DNA of 34,137 bases from an uncultured Eubacteriales bacterium (lineage in GTDB: Bacteria > Bacillota > Clostridia > Christensenellales > Borkfalkiaceae): assembly GCA_905210545.1 (NCBI GenBank), contig CAJLXC010000006.1, positions 1 to 34,137 of the forward strand, read 5' to 3'. Position 1 is the first letter of the stretch. Every line of letters starts with the position of its first letter. The translations under genes were made by a program, and so were the position numbers. Shown piece by piece: positions 1 through 7,312 of the stretch. The notes under the pieces were generated by a model. The model worked only from the letters and a program-made list of their open reading frames with translations, had not been told where the DNA came from and did no database searches.

Positions 1-713
1 CCTAAATTCTCTTCCTGATATCCCCATATTAACGTATTATTCTCGGTGGTCAGAAGAAAAGAGGAATCTGAGTTAAAATTTGAAGTTATAATTGTATTTT
101 CAAAAGAATCTATATCAATCTCAACCAGCAATATTCCGATTGGACAAAAATAATTTGTGGGACTGCGAAGAAGCCGTCCGTAGTATATAGAGGTATTGGA
201 AGAAGGATATTTACGCTTATTGGTACGGGTAATAGGATTAGATAAGATACCAGTTCCATTCCCTGCGTATATTTTTTGAAGAAATTCAGGATCAAGAGAA
301 TTTATGTGCATAACGTTACTGTAGCCATCATTCCAATATAAAGTGTCACCAGACATTGTCATAAGAGACAGGGATAAAATCATATCATCTGTTCTCATTA
401 ATGAATTAATAGAAGGCTGGATTTCCTTTTTTTCGTAAAAGGTCAATTGCTTAGCCTGTCCCTTTTCAAGACAGTTTATAATGGCATTATTGTAATAAAC
501 GGATGCAGTGAGGTTATTAAAATAAATTAGCTTCTGATTGATATTGGAGGAAATCAGCTTTAATACCTGAATCTGGGATGTAATTTCAGAGTTAAGCGTA
601 TTTTTAGTCTGAGTGCGGTAAAGCAGTAATGCGGTAATTGTCATTGGAATAAGAGCAATAAATAAAATGATGATCAATAATTGTTTTTGTAAAGAAAGTC
701 TTATGTTTTTCAC
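1..713 (-). CDS. YesM-type sensor histidine kinase, N-terminal part (cut by window edge)
   Basis: The minus strand reads open from a GTG at 713 to the window edge, about 237 residues. The start is preceded by a GAGG ribosome binding site about 11 bases upstream, and no ATG lies in frame before a stop. Residues about 1-35 are a short basic N-terminus followed by one hydrophobic membrane segment (LLIIILFIALIPMTITALLL). The rest is a long extracytoplasmic region of the kind found in YesM/CACHE-type sensors (SSNINQKLIYFNNLTASVYY, then DTLYWNDGYS). The second membrane segment, HAMP and kinase domains would lie outside the window. It is divergent to a sugar ABC transporter. Such kinases usually work with a YesN-type AraC-family regulator that induces the adjacent transporter, so the ligand is probably a sugar or oligosaccharide. 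The family call rests on topology and context, because no catalytic residues are visible. Confidence 0.7.
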   Translation of the reverse strand, partial: MKNIRLSLQKQLLIIILFIALIPMTITALLLYRTQTKNTLNSEITSQIQVLKLISSNINQKLIYFNNLTASVYYNNAIINCLEKGQAKQLTFYEKKEIQPSINSLMRTDDMILSLSLMTMSGDTLYWNDGYSNVMHINSLDPEFLQKIYAGNGTGILSNPITRTNKRKYPSSNTSIYYGRLLRSPTNYFCPIGILLVEIDIDSFENTIITSNFNSDSSFLLTTENNTLIWGYQEENL

Positions 714-937
714 CTGTTGTGTTACCTCATACAGCTTAATGTAGTTCCTTTGTTATTACCTATAATATATAATACTCTGCTGGAAAATAGAATATGGCAA
801 AAAGTGCACCTTTGAAAAAAAGTGGTATTTTATTGCCGAATTTGGAAAAGTAGAATAAAGTCATAAAACAAATCCAGGTACCGGGATATAAAGCAAGATA
901 ACTAAGAGAAAAGAAAGATTATGGGAGGTTGCAAAGT
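714..937. promoter_or_regulatory. Divergent control region between sensor kinase and sugar ABC operon
   Basis: This AT-rich intergenic stretch separates the divergent kinase and transporter genes. Two overlapping TATAAT boxes sit at 761-766 and 768-773, but neither has a good -35. An 8-base direct repeat AAAAAGTG occurs at 799-806 and 817-824, with a related AAAAGTAG at 846-853. A weak promoter candidate is TTGCCG (833-838), a 17-base spacer and TAAAGT (856-861), just downstream of the repeats. Repeats before a poor promoter would fit an activator-dependent promoter of the AraC/YesN kind; that is inference. A GGGAGG ribosome binding site lies at 923-928. Confidence 0.35.
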
Positions 938-2263
938 ATGATGAAAAAAAGAATAGCGAGCTGCATCATGGGAATCATGCTCTTGAGTATGAGCATAGGG
1001 ATCCTGGGATGCGGAAAAGAAAACAAGGTGCCCGAAGAAGGCAATGACAGTAGTGTGGCTGCAGAAGCTGAAGAAGGCAGTGCTCCTGTTGAACTTGTAT
1101 ATTGGAATCAATGGACACAGGAAGATGAAATTGCATTTTTAGAGAAATATATAGAAGAATACAATAATTCTCAGGACAAGTATCATGTGTCATTTCTGGC
1201 TATTCCATTTGAAGAGTATACAACGACAAAGCTTGCGACAGCATTTGCAACAAATGAGGCTCCGGATATTTTTGAGTGCAGTCCGGCAATTATTAACCAG
1301 TATCTTGATGCCGGCGTGTGCGAACCGTTGGATGATATTATTACGGATGACATAAAACAGGATTACACAGAAGCAGCGTTTGACCGCGTGTCAAGAGATG
1401 GTGTAATTTACGGCATTCCATTGGACGGTGATTTAGTGGGATTGTACTACAATAAGGAAATTCTGGAACAGAATGGTGTTACTCCTCCAACAACGTGGGA
1501 TGAACTTAAAACGGCAGCGGCAAAATTAAATACAGATGATTATGCAGGATTTACATTTGAGGTTGACAAAGGTGACTGGCAATGCTTTACATTTTACCCT
1601 TTTGTCTGGATGCAGGGTGGAAGCCTGTTTACAGAAGAAGGCCTGGCTAATCTGAATTCTGAAGAGGTTGTAAATGCTCTTCAGTTATGGAGAGATTTAC
1701 TGGATTCAGGAAATTGTAATGAAACACCGGGAAGATCTGTTTCAGATATATCTATTTTAACAAATGGAGAAACTGCTATGCAGATCAATGGAAGCTGGTC
1801 AGTTTTCCGTGCAGATCCTGAGAAATATGGCGTTGTACCATTACCCGCAGCAACAGCAAATGGAAATACTGCCAGTGTCGCAGGTGGATGGAATGTAATG
1901 GTAAACAATCAAAATGGTGAAGAAAAAATAGCAGGAGCCAAGGATTTCATCTCCTGGCTGTGGCTTAATAAGGATCACGTGACAGAGTTTAATACAAAGG
2001 CCAAATTCTCTTATTGTATGAGAAAGTCTGTTATCGAAGCCGGTAAGGACGTATATCAGAGTAATGAAAATGCGATTGTATTCTCCGAAGAAGTATTACA
2101 GACTGCAAAGCCGGAAATTGCACTGTCTGGTGAAGCAAAGGAAATTGTGGCTACTATGATTCAGGATGCACTTTATAATACAAGTGCACAGGAGGCAGCA
2201 GATAACGCACAGGAAAGTATGCTGCAATATCAGAAAGAGAGTGGAGCAAAGTTCAGCGGCTAA
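938..2263 (+). CDS. Carbohydrate ABC transporter substrate-binding lipoprotein (family 1)
   Basis: This is the extracellular sugar-binding component of a CUT1-type ABC importer, anchored to the outer face of the membrane as a lipoprotein. The signal peptide (MMKKRIASCIMGIMLL...) ends in the lipobox ILGC, with the lipidated Cys at residue 25. It is followed by a low-complexity acidic linker rich in E, A and S. The mature part shows family 1 features: VYWNQWTQEDE near the N-terminus, TTKLATAFATNEAPDIFE, YGIPLDGDLVGLYYNKEIL, PPTTWDEL, and an SVAGGWNVMV strand. I chose the ATG at 938, nine bases after GGGAGG (923-928); the ATG at 941 is an alternative and an upstream TTG at 929 is too close to that site. 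Length (441 residues) is normal for the family. Two permeases follow; the specificity is not visible. Confidence 0.9.
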   Translation: MMKKRIASCIMGIMLLSMSIGILGCGKENKVPEEGNDSSVAAEAEEGSAPVELVYWNQWTQEDEIAFLEKYIEEYNNSQDKYHVSFLAIPFEEYTTTKLATAFATNEAPDIFECSPAIINQYLDAGVCEPLDDIITDDIKQDYTEAAFDRVSRDGVIYGIPLDGDLVGLYYNKEILEQNGVTPPTTWDELKTAAAKLNTDDYAGFTFEVDKGDWQCFTFYPFVWMQGGSLFTEEGLANLNSEEVVNALQLWRDLLDSGNCNETPGRSVSDISILTNGETAMQINGSWSVFRADPEKYGVVPLPAATANGNTASVAGGWNVMVNNQNGEEKIAGAKDFISWLWLNKDHVTEFNTKAKFSYCMRKSVIEAGKDVYQSNENAIVFSEEVLQTAKPEIALSGEAKEIVATMIQDALYNTSAQEAADNAQESMLQYQKESGAKFSG

Positions 2264-2282
2264 GCTGACAGATAAAATCCAA

Positions 2283-2333
2283 ACTGTTTGCCTGCTGCAG
2301 GGTATTTATCTTATCCTGCAGCAAACAAACAGT
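2283..2333 (+). promoter_or_regulatory. Long intergenic mRNA hairpin between binding-protein and permease genes
   Basis: An outer stem ACTGTTTG (2283-2290) pairs with CAAACAGT (2326-2333). An inner stem (2293-2303 with 2313-2323, core GCTGCAGG/CCTGCAGC) encloses a 9-base AT-rich loop. No T-tract follows, so it is not a standard terminator. In many ABC operons a hairpin at this place stabilises the binding-protein mRNA or reduces read-through, so that more binding protein than permease is made. That role is inferred from position and structure. Confidence 0.65.
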
Positions 2334-2357
2334 AAGGTAAAGGAGGCCTGAGTTAAT

Positions 2358-3239
2358 GTGAAAAAGAAACGAAAGCATATAAAGCGGGAAACATTGATTT
2401 CTTACCTGATGATTGCACCGGAAATGATTTTGATGTTGATCTTCATTTTTATACCAATAGTATATGCGTTTTATATAAGTCTGTATGACTGGAATGCACT
2501 GGGAACTAAGACCTTTGTTGGAATTGCTAATTATCTGAGGATGATCAAGGATTCCACCTTCAAAAATAGTTTAGTGGTTACCGGAAAATATGCTGTTATA
2601 TATGTTCTGGCGGTTTATGTTCTTTCATTGGCAGCAGCAGTTTTCGTGAATTCGATCAAAGGGAATAAGCGTCAACAAATGTGTAGGATAGCAATATATC
2701 TGCCAAATACAGTTTCGACAATTGTTGCCGCAACGTTATGGACGTTTTTATTTAATTCCAGAAACGGATATATTAATAAAATATTGGAAGAATTAGGAAT
2801 TGGAAGGCAGCTTTTTCTGGGGTCCCGTACGCAGGCATTGATATGTGTTGCAATTGTAGGGATATGGATTGTATTTGGTTACAATATGATCATATTTTTA
2901 TCAGCATTAAAGGATGTACCCAGTGAATACTATGAAGCTGCGAAGATAGATGGTGCAAATGCGGTTCAGAGATTTTTCAGGATAACACTTCCGTCTATTA
3001 AGGGAACGACTATTTTTGTGTTGATTACATCGTTGGTTGCATCCTTTCAGGCATTTGACCAGGTCAGAGTTATGACCTCCGGAGGACCTGGAAAGACAAC
3101 ACAGGTAACAGTATATTATATTTTCGAGCTTGCGTTTGAACAATACAGATTTGGGTATGCCTCTACTATTGCTGTAACATTGTCGTTAATCATTATGCTG
3201 GTTACTGTTATACAGATGAAGCTGTTAAAGTTTAAGTAG
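2358..3239 (+). CDS. Sugar ABC transporter permease, MalF/UgpA type
   Basis: This is the first integral membrane subunit of the CUT1 importer. Six hydrophobic segments are visible, from LISYLMIAPEMILMLIFIFI to SLIIMLVTVIQMKLL. The cytoplasmic EAA loop that docks on the ATPase is clear: EYYEAAKIDGANAVQRFF followed by RITLPSIKG, at about residues 194-220. The start is GTG at 2358, eleven bases after AGGAGG (2341-2346); the overlapping ATG at 2356 runs directly into a stop. At 293 residues it is standard length. It abuts the second permease with no gap. No ATPase gene is in the operon, which is common for Clostridia that share one MsmK/UgpC-type ATPase among importers. Confidence 0.92.
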   Translation: MKKKRKHIKRETLISYLMIAPEMILMLIFIFIPIVYAFYISLYDWNALGTKTFVGIANYLRMIKDSTFKNSLVVTGKYAVIYVLAVYVLSLAAAVFVNSIKGNKRQQMCRIAIYLPNTVSTIVAATLWTFLFNSRNGYINKILEELGIGRQLFLGSRTQALICVAIVGIWIVFGYNMIIFLSALKDVPSEYYEAAKIDGANAVQRFFRITLPSIKGTTIFVLITSLVASFQAFDQVRVMTSGGPGKTTQVTVYYIFELAFEQYRFGYASTIAVTLSLIIMLVTVIQMKLLKFK

Positions 3240-4052
3240 GTGATTAGAGTGAAAAAATACGGAATATTATTAATAAAAATTGTTGTCGGTTGTGTATTTT
3301 TAGCTTTTGCACTTTTTCCGATTATTCTGCTTATAAGCAGTTCACTTAAAATAGACACAGAGGTATTTGATTATCGGATTATCCCAAAACATGTCAGCTT
3401 TGATGCATTTAAACAGGTGTTTACAACGCTGGATGTTTTTACGGGAATTAAAAATTCGTTATTTGTAGCAACAATGGTGACGATTTTGGCACTTTTAGTA
3501 CATTCCATGGCGGCCTTTGCCTTTGCAAGATTAAGATTTCCTGGGAAAAAAGCAGCTTTTATGTGGGTGCTCAGTACGATGATGATTCCCTTCCCGGTAA
3601 TTATAATTCCATTATTTTTTATAATCAAAAGCTTAGGTCTTGTAAACTCGCTTTGGGGCATGATACTTCCTATGGTGCCTCATGCATACGGTGTTTTCCT
3701 CTTCAGACAGTATTTTGTGGAGATGCCGGATTCCTTGTATGAGTCAGCAAGAATTGATGGATGTTCAATTTTCCAGACATTCAGGAAAATATATGTTCCG
3801 CTCGCAAAACCTATGTTTATTACCTTGGGAGTTTCGTTTTTTGTTACTAACTGGAATTCATATTTGTGGTCTACCATTGTTGCTCAGGACAAAAGTAAAT
3901 ATACGATTCAGATACAGATTGCAACACTGATGGGATCCTTGAGAATTTCGTGGAATCAGATTCTGGCAGCATCGGTAGTTGCAATTATACCAACTGTTTT
4001 AATTTTTGGAGTGCTTCAGAGATATTATCTTGAAGGAAAGAGGATAAAATAG
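3240..4052 (+). CDS. Sugar ABC transporter permease, MalG/UgpE type
   Basis: This is the second membrane subunit of the CUT1 importer. It has about six membrane segments, the signature FAFARLRFPGKK in the second quarter, and an EAA loop ESARIDGCSIFQTFRKIYVP in the second half. The C-terminus (LQRYYLEGKRIK) has the usual position and form for the family, so the gene appears complete at 270 residues. The first possible start is GTG at 3240, immediately after the previous stop; GTG at 3249 is the alternative. The stop at 4050-4052 is followed directly by the ATG of aspartate kinase, and the base composition changes abruptly there. There is no terminator and no downstream transporter-related gene. 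Confidence 0.92.
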   Translation: MIRVKKYGILLIKIVVGCVFLAFALFPIILLISSSLKIDTEVFDYRIIPKHVSFDAFKQVFTTLDVFTGIKNSLFVATMVTILALLVHSMAAFAFARLRFPGKKAAFMWVLSTMMIPFPVIIIPLFFIIKSLGLVNSLWGMILPMVPHAYGVFLFRQYFVEMPDSLYESARIDGCSIFQTFRKIYVPLAKPMFITLGVSFFVTNWNSYLWSTIVAQDKSKYTIQIQIATLMGSLRISWNQILAASVVAIIPTVLIFGVLQRYYLEGKRIK

Positions 4053-5372
4053 ATGCTTAAAGTATGTAAATTCGGCGGAACGAGTATGGCTAACGCCGAA
4101 ACGCTTAAAAAAGTGAGAGAGATAGTTTTTGCCGAAGAGTCGCGCCGCTTCGTGGTCGTGTCCGCTCCGGGCAAAAGGAATAAAGACGACGTAAAAGTTA
4201 CAGACGCGTTGTACCGTTGTTACGACGAACTCGTTTCAGAAGGAAATTGCAAAGAAGCGTTTGCGGTGATTCGCAAAAGATTTACGGACATCGCGACGGA
4301 ACTCGGCTTGTCGCTCGATATAAAATCCGTTCTCGATAAAACCGAAAAGGAAATAGAAGAAAGAAAAAGCGCAGAGTTCACCGCTTCGCGCGGCGAATAC
4401 CTTGCCGCTATAGTAACGGCAGAGTATCTCGGCTTTGAATTTGCGGACGCCGCGGATATGGTTCGCTTTGACAGCGAAGGCAAGCTTAACGAAGAATATA
4501 CGGACGATAAAGTAAAATCACGTCTTAAAAACGTCAAAAACGCGGTAATCCCCGGGTTTTACGGCAAAAATTCCGACGGGGAAATAAAAACTTTTTCCCG
4601 CGGGGGCAGCGACATAACGGGTTCAGTTATAGCGCGCGGCGTCAAAGCCGACCTTTACGAAAACTGGACGGACGTCAGCGGGTTTCTCGTTTGCGACCCG
4701 AGAATCGTTCCCGAATGCAAGCCTATAAGACAGGTTACTTATAAAGAACTTCGCGAGCTTTCGTATATGGGCGCGTCCGTGCTGCACGCAGAAGCGATTT
4801 TTCCCGTAATGCGCGGCAAAATTCCTATAAATATAAGAAACACGTTCAAGCCGCAGGAAGAAGGAACGATGATCGTTCCCAACGAACGCTATTCCGCAGA
4901 GAACGGCAGCGTTATAACGGGCATAGCGGGCAGAAAGCACTTCACCGTTTTGTCGATAGAAAAGTCTATGATGAACTCCGAAGTCGGTTTTATCCGCAAG
5001 GTTTTGTCCGTTATAGAACACCACGGGCTTTGCGTGGAACACGTTCCGTCGGGCATAGATACGTTATCGGTAATTCTCGCTTCGGAACAGCTTAAAGACG
5101 GCGTGCTGTCGGACATAGTGAACGAAGTAAGAGAAAACGTCAGTCCGGATTATATACACGTTATAGAAAACATTTCCTTAATCGCCACCGTCGGACACGG
5201 TATGACGAGGCGTTCCGGCACGGCGGCAAAAATATTCCGCGCGCTTGCGGACGCGGGGATAAACATAAGAATGATAGATCAGGGGTCGAGCGAGCTTAAC
5301 ATCATTATAGGCGTAGCCGATACCGATTACGAAAAATGCATTCGCGCTATTTACTATGCGTTTGCGGAGTAG
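4053..5372 (+). CDS. lysC: Aspartate kinase
   Basis: It phosphorylates L-aspartate to aspartyl-4-phosphate, the first step to lysine, threonine, methionine and diaminopimelate. The N-terminal kinase domain starts with the nucleotide-binding KFGGTSMANAETLKKV motif (residues about 6-21). It continues through the ASRGEYLAA motif, the FSRGGSDITGSVIA substrate loop and WTDVSGFLVCDPRIVP. Two ACT domains follow: one around HFTVLSIEKSMMNSEVGFIRK, and a C-terminal one (LIATVGHGMTRRSGTAAKIF to IRMIDQGSSELNIIIGV) that normally gives feedback control by lysine or threonine. The length of 439 residues fits the class. The only upstream ribosome binding site (AGAGGA) lies inside the end of the preceding sugar permease, which is odd because composition says the two genes have different origins. 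Confidence 0.93.
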   Translation: MLKVCKFGGTSMANAETLKKVREIVFAEESRRFVVVSAPGKRNKDDVKVTDALYRCYDELVSEGNCKEAFAVIRKRFTDIATELGLSLDIKSVLDKTEKEIEERKSAEFTASRGEYLAAIVTAEYLGFEFADAADMVRFDSEGKLNEEYTDDKVKSRLKNVKNAVIPGFYGKNSDGEIKTFSRGGSDITGSVIARGVKADLYENWTDVSGFLVCDPRIVPECKPIRQVTYKELRELSYMGASVLHAEAIFPVMRGKIPINIRNTFKPQEEGTMIVPNERYSAENGSVITGIAGRKHFTVLSIEKSMMNSEVGFIRKVLSVIEHHGLCVEHVPSGIDTLSVILASEQLKDGVLSDIVNEVRENVSPDYIHVIENISLIATVGHGMTRRSGTAAKIFRALADAGINIRMIDQGSSELNIIIGVADTDYEKCIRAIYYAFAE

Positions 5373-5455
5373 TGGGAGCAGTTTATTTTATTTCAGCATA
5401 AAAAAGCTATTTCGGATAAGAATAAGAGTTATTTACAAATTACGGAGGTCGTAGT

Positions 5456-6637
5456 ATGGATTATGCAAAAGAATCGCTGAGATTGCACGGCGTATGGAAG
5501 GGTAAAATCGAAGTAGTGTCTAAAGTTAAAGTCGAGAATAAAGACGATTTGTCGCTGGCTTATACGCCCGGCGTCGCTCAACCTTGTCTTGAAATACAAA
5601 AAGATTATAATAAGTCGTTCGAATTGACCGGCAGAGGCAATATGGTTGCCGTCGTTACCGACGGAACCGCCGTTTTGGGCCTTGGCGACATCGGACCGGA
5701 AGCGGGTATGCCCGTTATGGAAGGCAAATGCGTTTTGTTTAAAGCTTTCGGCGGCGTAAACGCTATTCCGCTTTGCGTCAGAAGCAAAAACGTTGACGAA
5801 ATCGTTCAGACCGTCAAACTGATTGCGGGTAGCTTCGGCGGAATAAATCTCGAAGATATTTCCGCGCCGAGATGCTTCGAAATCGAAAAAAGATTAAGAG
5901 AAGATCCCGAAGTCGATATACCCGTTTTTCACGACGATCAGCACGGAACGGCTGTCGTTTGCGTGGCGGCGGCTATCAACGCGCTTAAACTTGTCGGCAA
6001 AAAGTGGGAAGACGTTTCTATCGTATTCAGCGGCGCGGGCGCGGCAGGCGAAGCGATCGCAAAGCTTATGATTGCAATGGGCGCGAAAGACGTGGTCATG
6101 TGCGACAGAAAGGGTATCATTTATAAGGGCAGACCGGAAGGAATGAATCCCGCAAAAGAAGAAATAGCAAACTTTACCAACAAGTTTAACAAAAAAGGCT
6201 CGATCGCAGACGCTCTTAAAGGTGCGGATATGTTCGTCGGCGTTTCTTCTCCCGGACTTCTTACCGAAGATATGGTTAAGTCTATGAACAAAGACGCTAT
6301 CGTTATGCCTATGGCTAATCCCGTTCCCGAAATTATGCCGGAACTCGCCTTAGAAGCGGGTGCGGCGGTCGTCGGTACGGGCAGAAGCGATTATCCTAAC
6401 CAGATTAACAACGTTCTCGCGTTCCCCGGGATATTCCGCGGCGCGCTCGATTGCAGAGCTACCGATATAAACGACGAAATGAATATGGCGGCGGCTAAAG
6501 CTATCGCCGGATTGATTTCCGACGAGGAACTCCGCGCGGATTATATCATTCCCGCTCCGTTCGACAAGAGGGTAGCTCCCGCCGTCGCAAAAGCCGTTAA
6601 AGAAGCTGCAATAAAAAGCGGCGTCAACAGAATCTGA
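5456..6637 (+). CDS. Malic enzyme, NAD(P)-dependent, oxaloacetate-decarboxylating
   Basis: It converts malate to pyruvate and CO2 while reducing NAD(P). Visible motifs include YTPGVAQPC, with the conserved Tyr36, and the catalytic-lysine segment LFKAFGGVNAIPLC, with the Lys at about residue 96. Metal and substrate ligands lie in INLEDISAPRCFEIEKRLRE and FHDDQHGTAVV (from about residue 158). The Rossmann glycine motif FSGAGAAGEAIAKLMIAMGA and VGVSSPGLLTEDMV follow. At 393 residues it belongs to the short bacterial form without a phosphotransacetylase-like extension. The start at 5456 follows a strong ACGGAGG ribosome binding site. Cofactor choice cannot be decided by eye. It is separated from lysC by 83 bases in which I see no clear promoter, so the two may be co-transcribed. 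Confidence 0.93.
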   Translation: MDYAKESLRLHGVWKGKIEVVSKVKVENKDDLSLAYTPGVAQPCLEIQKDYNKSFELTGRGNMVAVVTDGTAVLGLGDIGPEAGMPVMEGKCVLFKAFGGVNAIPLCVRSKNVDEIVQTVKLIAGSFGGINLEDISAPRCFEIEKRLREDPEVDIPVFHDDQHGTAVVCVAAAINALKLVGKKWEDVSIVFSGAGAAGEAIAKLMIAMGAKDVVMCDRKGIIYKGRPEGMNPAKEEIANFTNKFNKKGSIADALKGADMFVGVSSPGLLTEDMVKSMNKDAIVMPMANPVPEIMPELALEAGAAVVGTGRSDYPNQINNVLAFPGIFRGALDCRATDINDEMNMAAAKAIAGLISDEELRADYIIPAPFDKRVAPAVAKAVKEAAIKSGVNRI

Positions 6638-6919
6638 AAACGAGATTGTTAGGTTAGGAACCGTATACGAAACAGTTTATCAAATTCCATGCGGCAAAGT
6701 CGCGTCTTACGGAGATGCGGCGGAAGCTTTCGGACACAAAAGACCGTCAAGGCAAGCGGGGCGGGCGTTGAACGCCAACCCCTTGCCGAAAACGGTTACG
6801 TGTTATCGAGTCGTATTTAAAGGCGAAAGTTTAAGCGAGACGATTGCATCGGCGGAATAAATCGTCAAAAGTTGCGACTTGAACGAGAAAGCGTAAAATT
6901 TGATAAAAAAAGTCGTGTA
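6636..6919 (+). pseudogene. Remnant of an alkyltransferase-like (MGMT/Atl) gene, frameshifted
   Basis: Frame 1 (6636-6860) encodes ENEIVRLGTVYETVYQIPCG, then KVASYGDAAEAFGHKRPSRQ, then AGRALNANPLPKTVTCYRVV. This matches the DNA-binding domain of O6-alkylguanine methyltransferases and short Atl proteins. It then goes off track at SETIASAE and stops. The expected C-terminus continues in another frame from 6851: GGINRQKLRLERESVKFDKK. Three lesions are visible: no ATG, GTG or TTG start in frame near the front, the active-site PCHRVV changed to TCYRVV, and a frameshift near 6850. Its front overlaps the malic enzyme stop. I read it as a recently decayed gene of about 95 codons. The alternative, a sequencing error, would explain the frameshift but not the lost start or the changed motif. 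Confidence 0.75.
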
Positions 6920-6924
6920 AAACC

Positions 6925-6953
6925 TTGCTTTTTTGTAAATAAAATTATATAAT
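6925..6953 (+). promoter_or_regulatory. Predicted sigma-A promoter for tRNA-Pro
   Basis: TTGCTT at 6925-6930, a 17-base spacer and a perfect TATAAT at 6948-6953. Transcription would begin near 6960, about 108 bases before the tRNA. The -35 overlaps the tail of the decayed methyltransferase gene. An AAAAAGC/GCTTTTT pairing lies in the leader at about 6970-6998. Confidence 0.7.
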
Positions 6954-7067
6954 AAATAGCGTCGGTAAAAAAGCGTGCATAGTCCTCTGCTTTTTCGTCG
7001 GTAGTTCTTTACTTGATGCGGTTTTATAGGATTGAGTAAAAACTTAATAAAAACGGAACACAATTTT

Positions 7068-7143
7068 CGGGGTGTAGCGCAGTTGGTAGCGCGCTTGGTT
7101 CGGGACCAAGAGGTCGTGGGTTCGAATCCCGTCACTCCGACCA
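7068..7143 (+). tRNA. tRNA-Pro, anticodon CGG
   Basis: A full cloverleaf can be folded. The acceptor arm CGGGGTG (7068-7074) pairs with CACTCCG (7133-7139), with one G-T wobble. The anticodon stem CTTGG/CCAAG encloses the loop TTCGGGA, with CGG at 7101-7103. The T arm contains GGGTTCGAATCCC. Discriminator A7140 is followed by an encoded CCA at 7141-7143. It reads CCG proline codons. It is a lone tRNA gene with its own promoter upstream and a terminator downstream. Confidence 0.96.
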
Positions 7144-7170
7144 TAATAAGCGAACAAAAGAGATGCTTAA

Positions 7171-7203
7171 CGCAAAAAGCCTGTATTTTACAGGCTTTTT
7201 GCG
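7171..7203 (+). terminator. Rho-independent terminator after tRNA-Pro
   Basis: GCAAAAAGCCTGTA (7172-7185) pairs with TACAGGCTTTTTGC (7189-7202) around a TTT loop; C7171 and G7203 extend the stem. The T run lies in the 3' arm. The arms are symmetric, so it could act in both directions. Confidence 0.8.
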
Positions 7204-7241
7204 TTGCAGAGAAAATTCATAGACGCTTTACGTAAATTACA

Positions 7242-7279
7242 AAGAAGTCTTCATTGTTACACGAAGACTTCTTTTTTTT
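7242..7279 (+). terminator. Second terminator hairpin, between tRNA-Pro and the wzz-like gene
   Basis: AAGAAGTCTTC (7242-7252) pairs with GAAGACTTCTT (7263-7273) around a 10-base loop, followed by an uninterrupted T run to 7279. On the plus strand it backs up the tRNA terminator. On the minus strand it lies just after the wzz-like stop, but with a poorer T-tract. Confidence 0.8.
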
Positions 7280-7312
7280 GTAGGTAATGACGTTTTTTAT
7301 AGGGAAGCGGGG

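Noticed and set aside
4623..5042. Long minus-strand frame inside aspartate kinase, and similar antisense frames in manC, the fusion gene, gmd, prs and mfd
   Set aside because: They mirror well-supported genes, show no family features, and arise from the CpG-rich codon use of the plus-strand genes.
7068..7143. tRNA-Pro as an attachment site for an integrated polysaccharide island
   Set aside because: I see no second copy of the tRNA 3' end and no integrase gene in the window.
6803..7144. Minus-strand open frame starting MVGVTGFEPTTSWSRTKRAT
   Set aside because: It is the well-known false product of reading across a tRNA gene (here tRNA-Pro) on the wrong strand. It also covers the methyltransferase remnant and the tRNA promoter.
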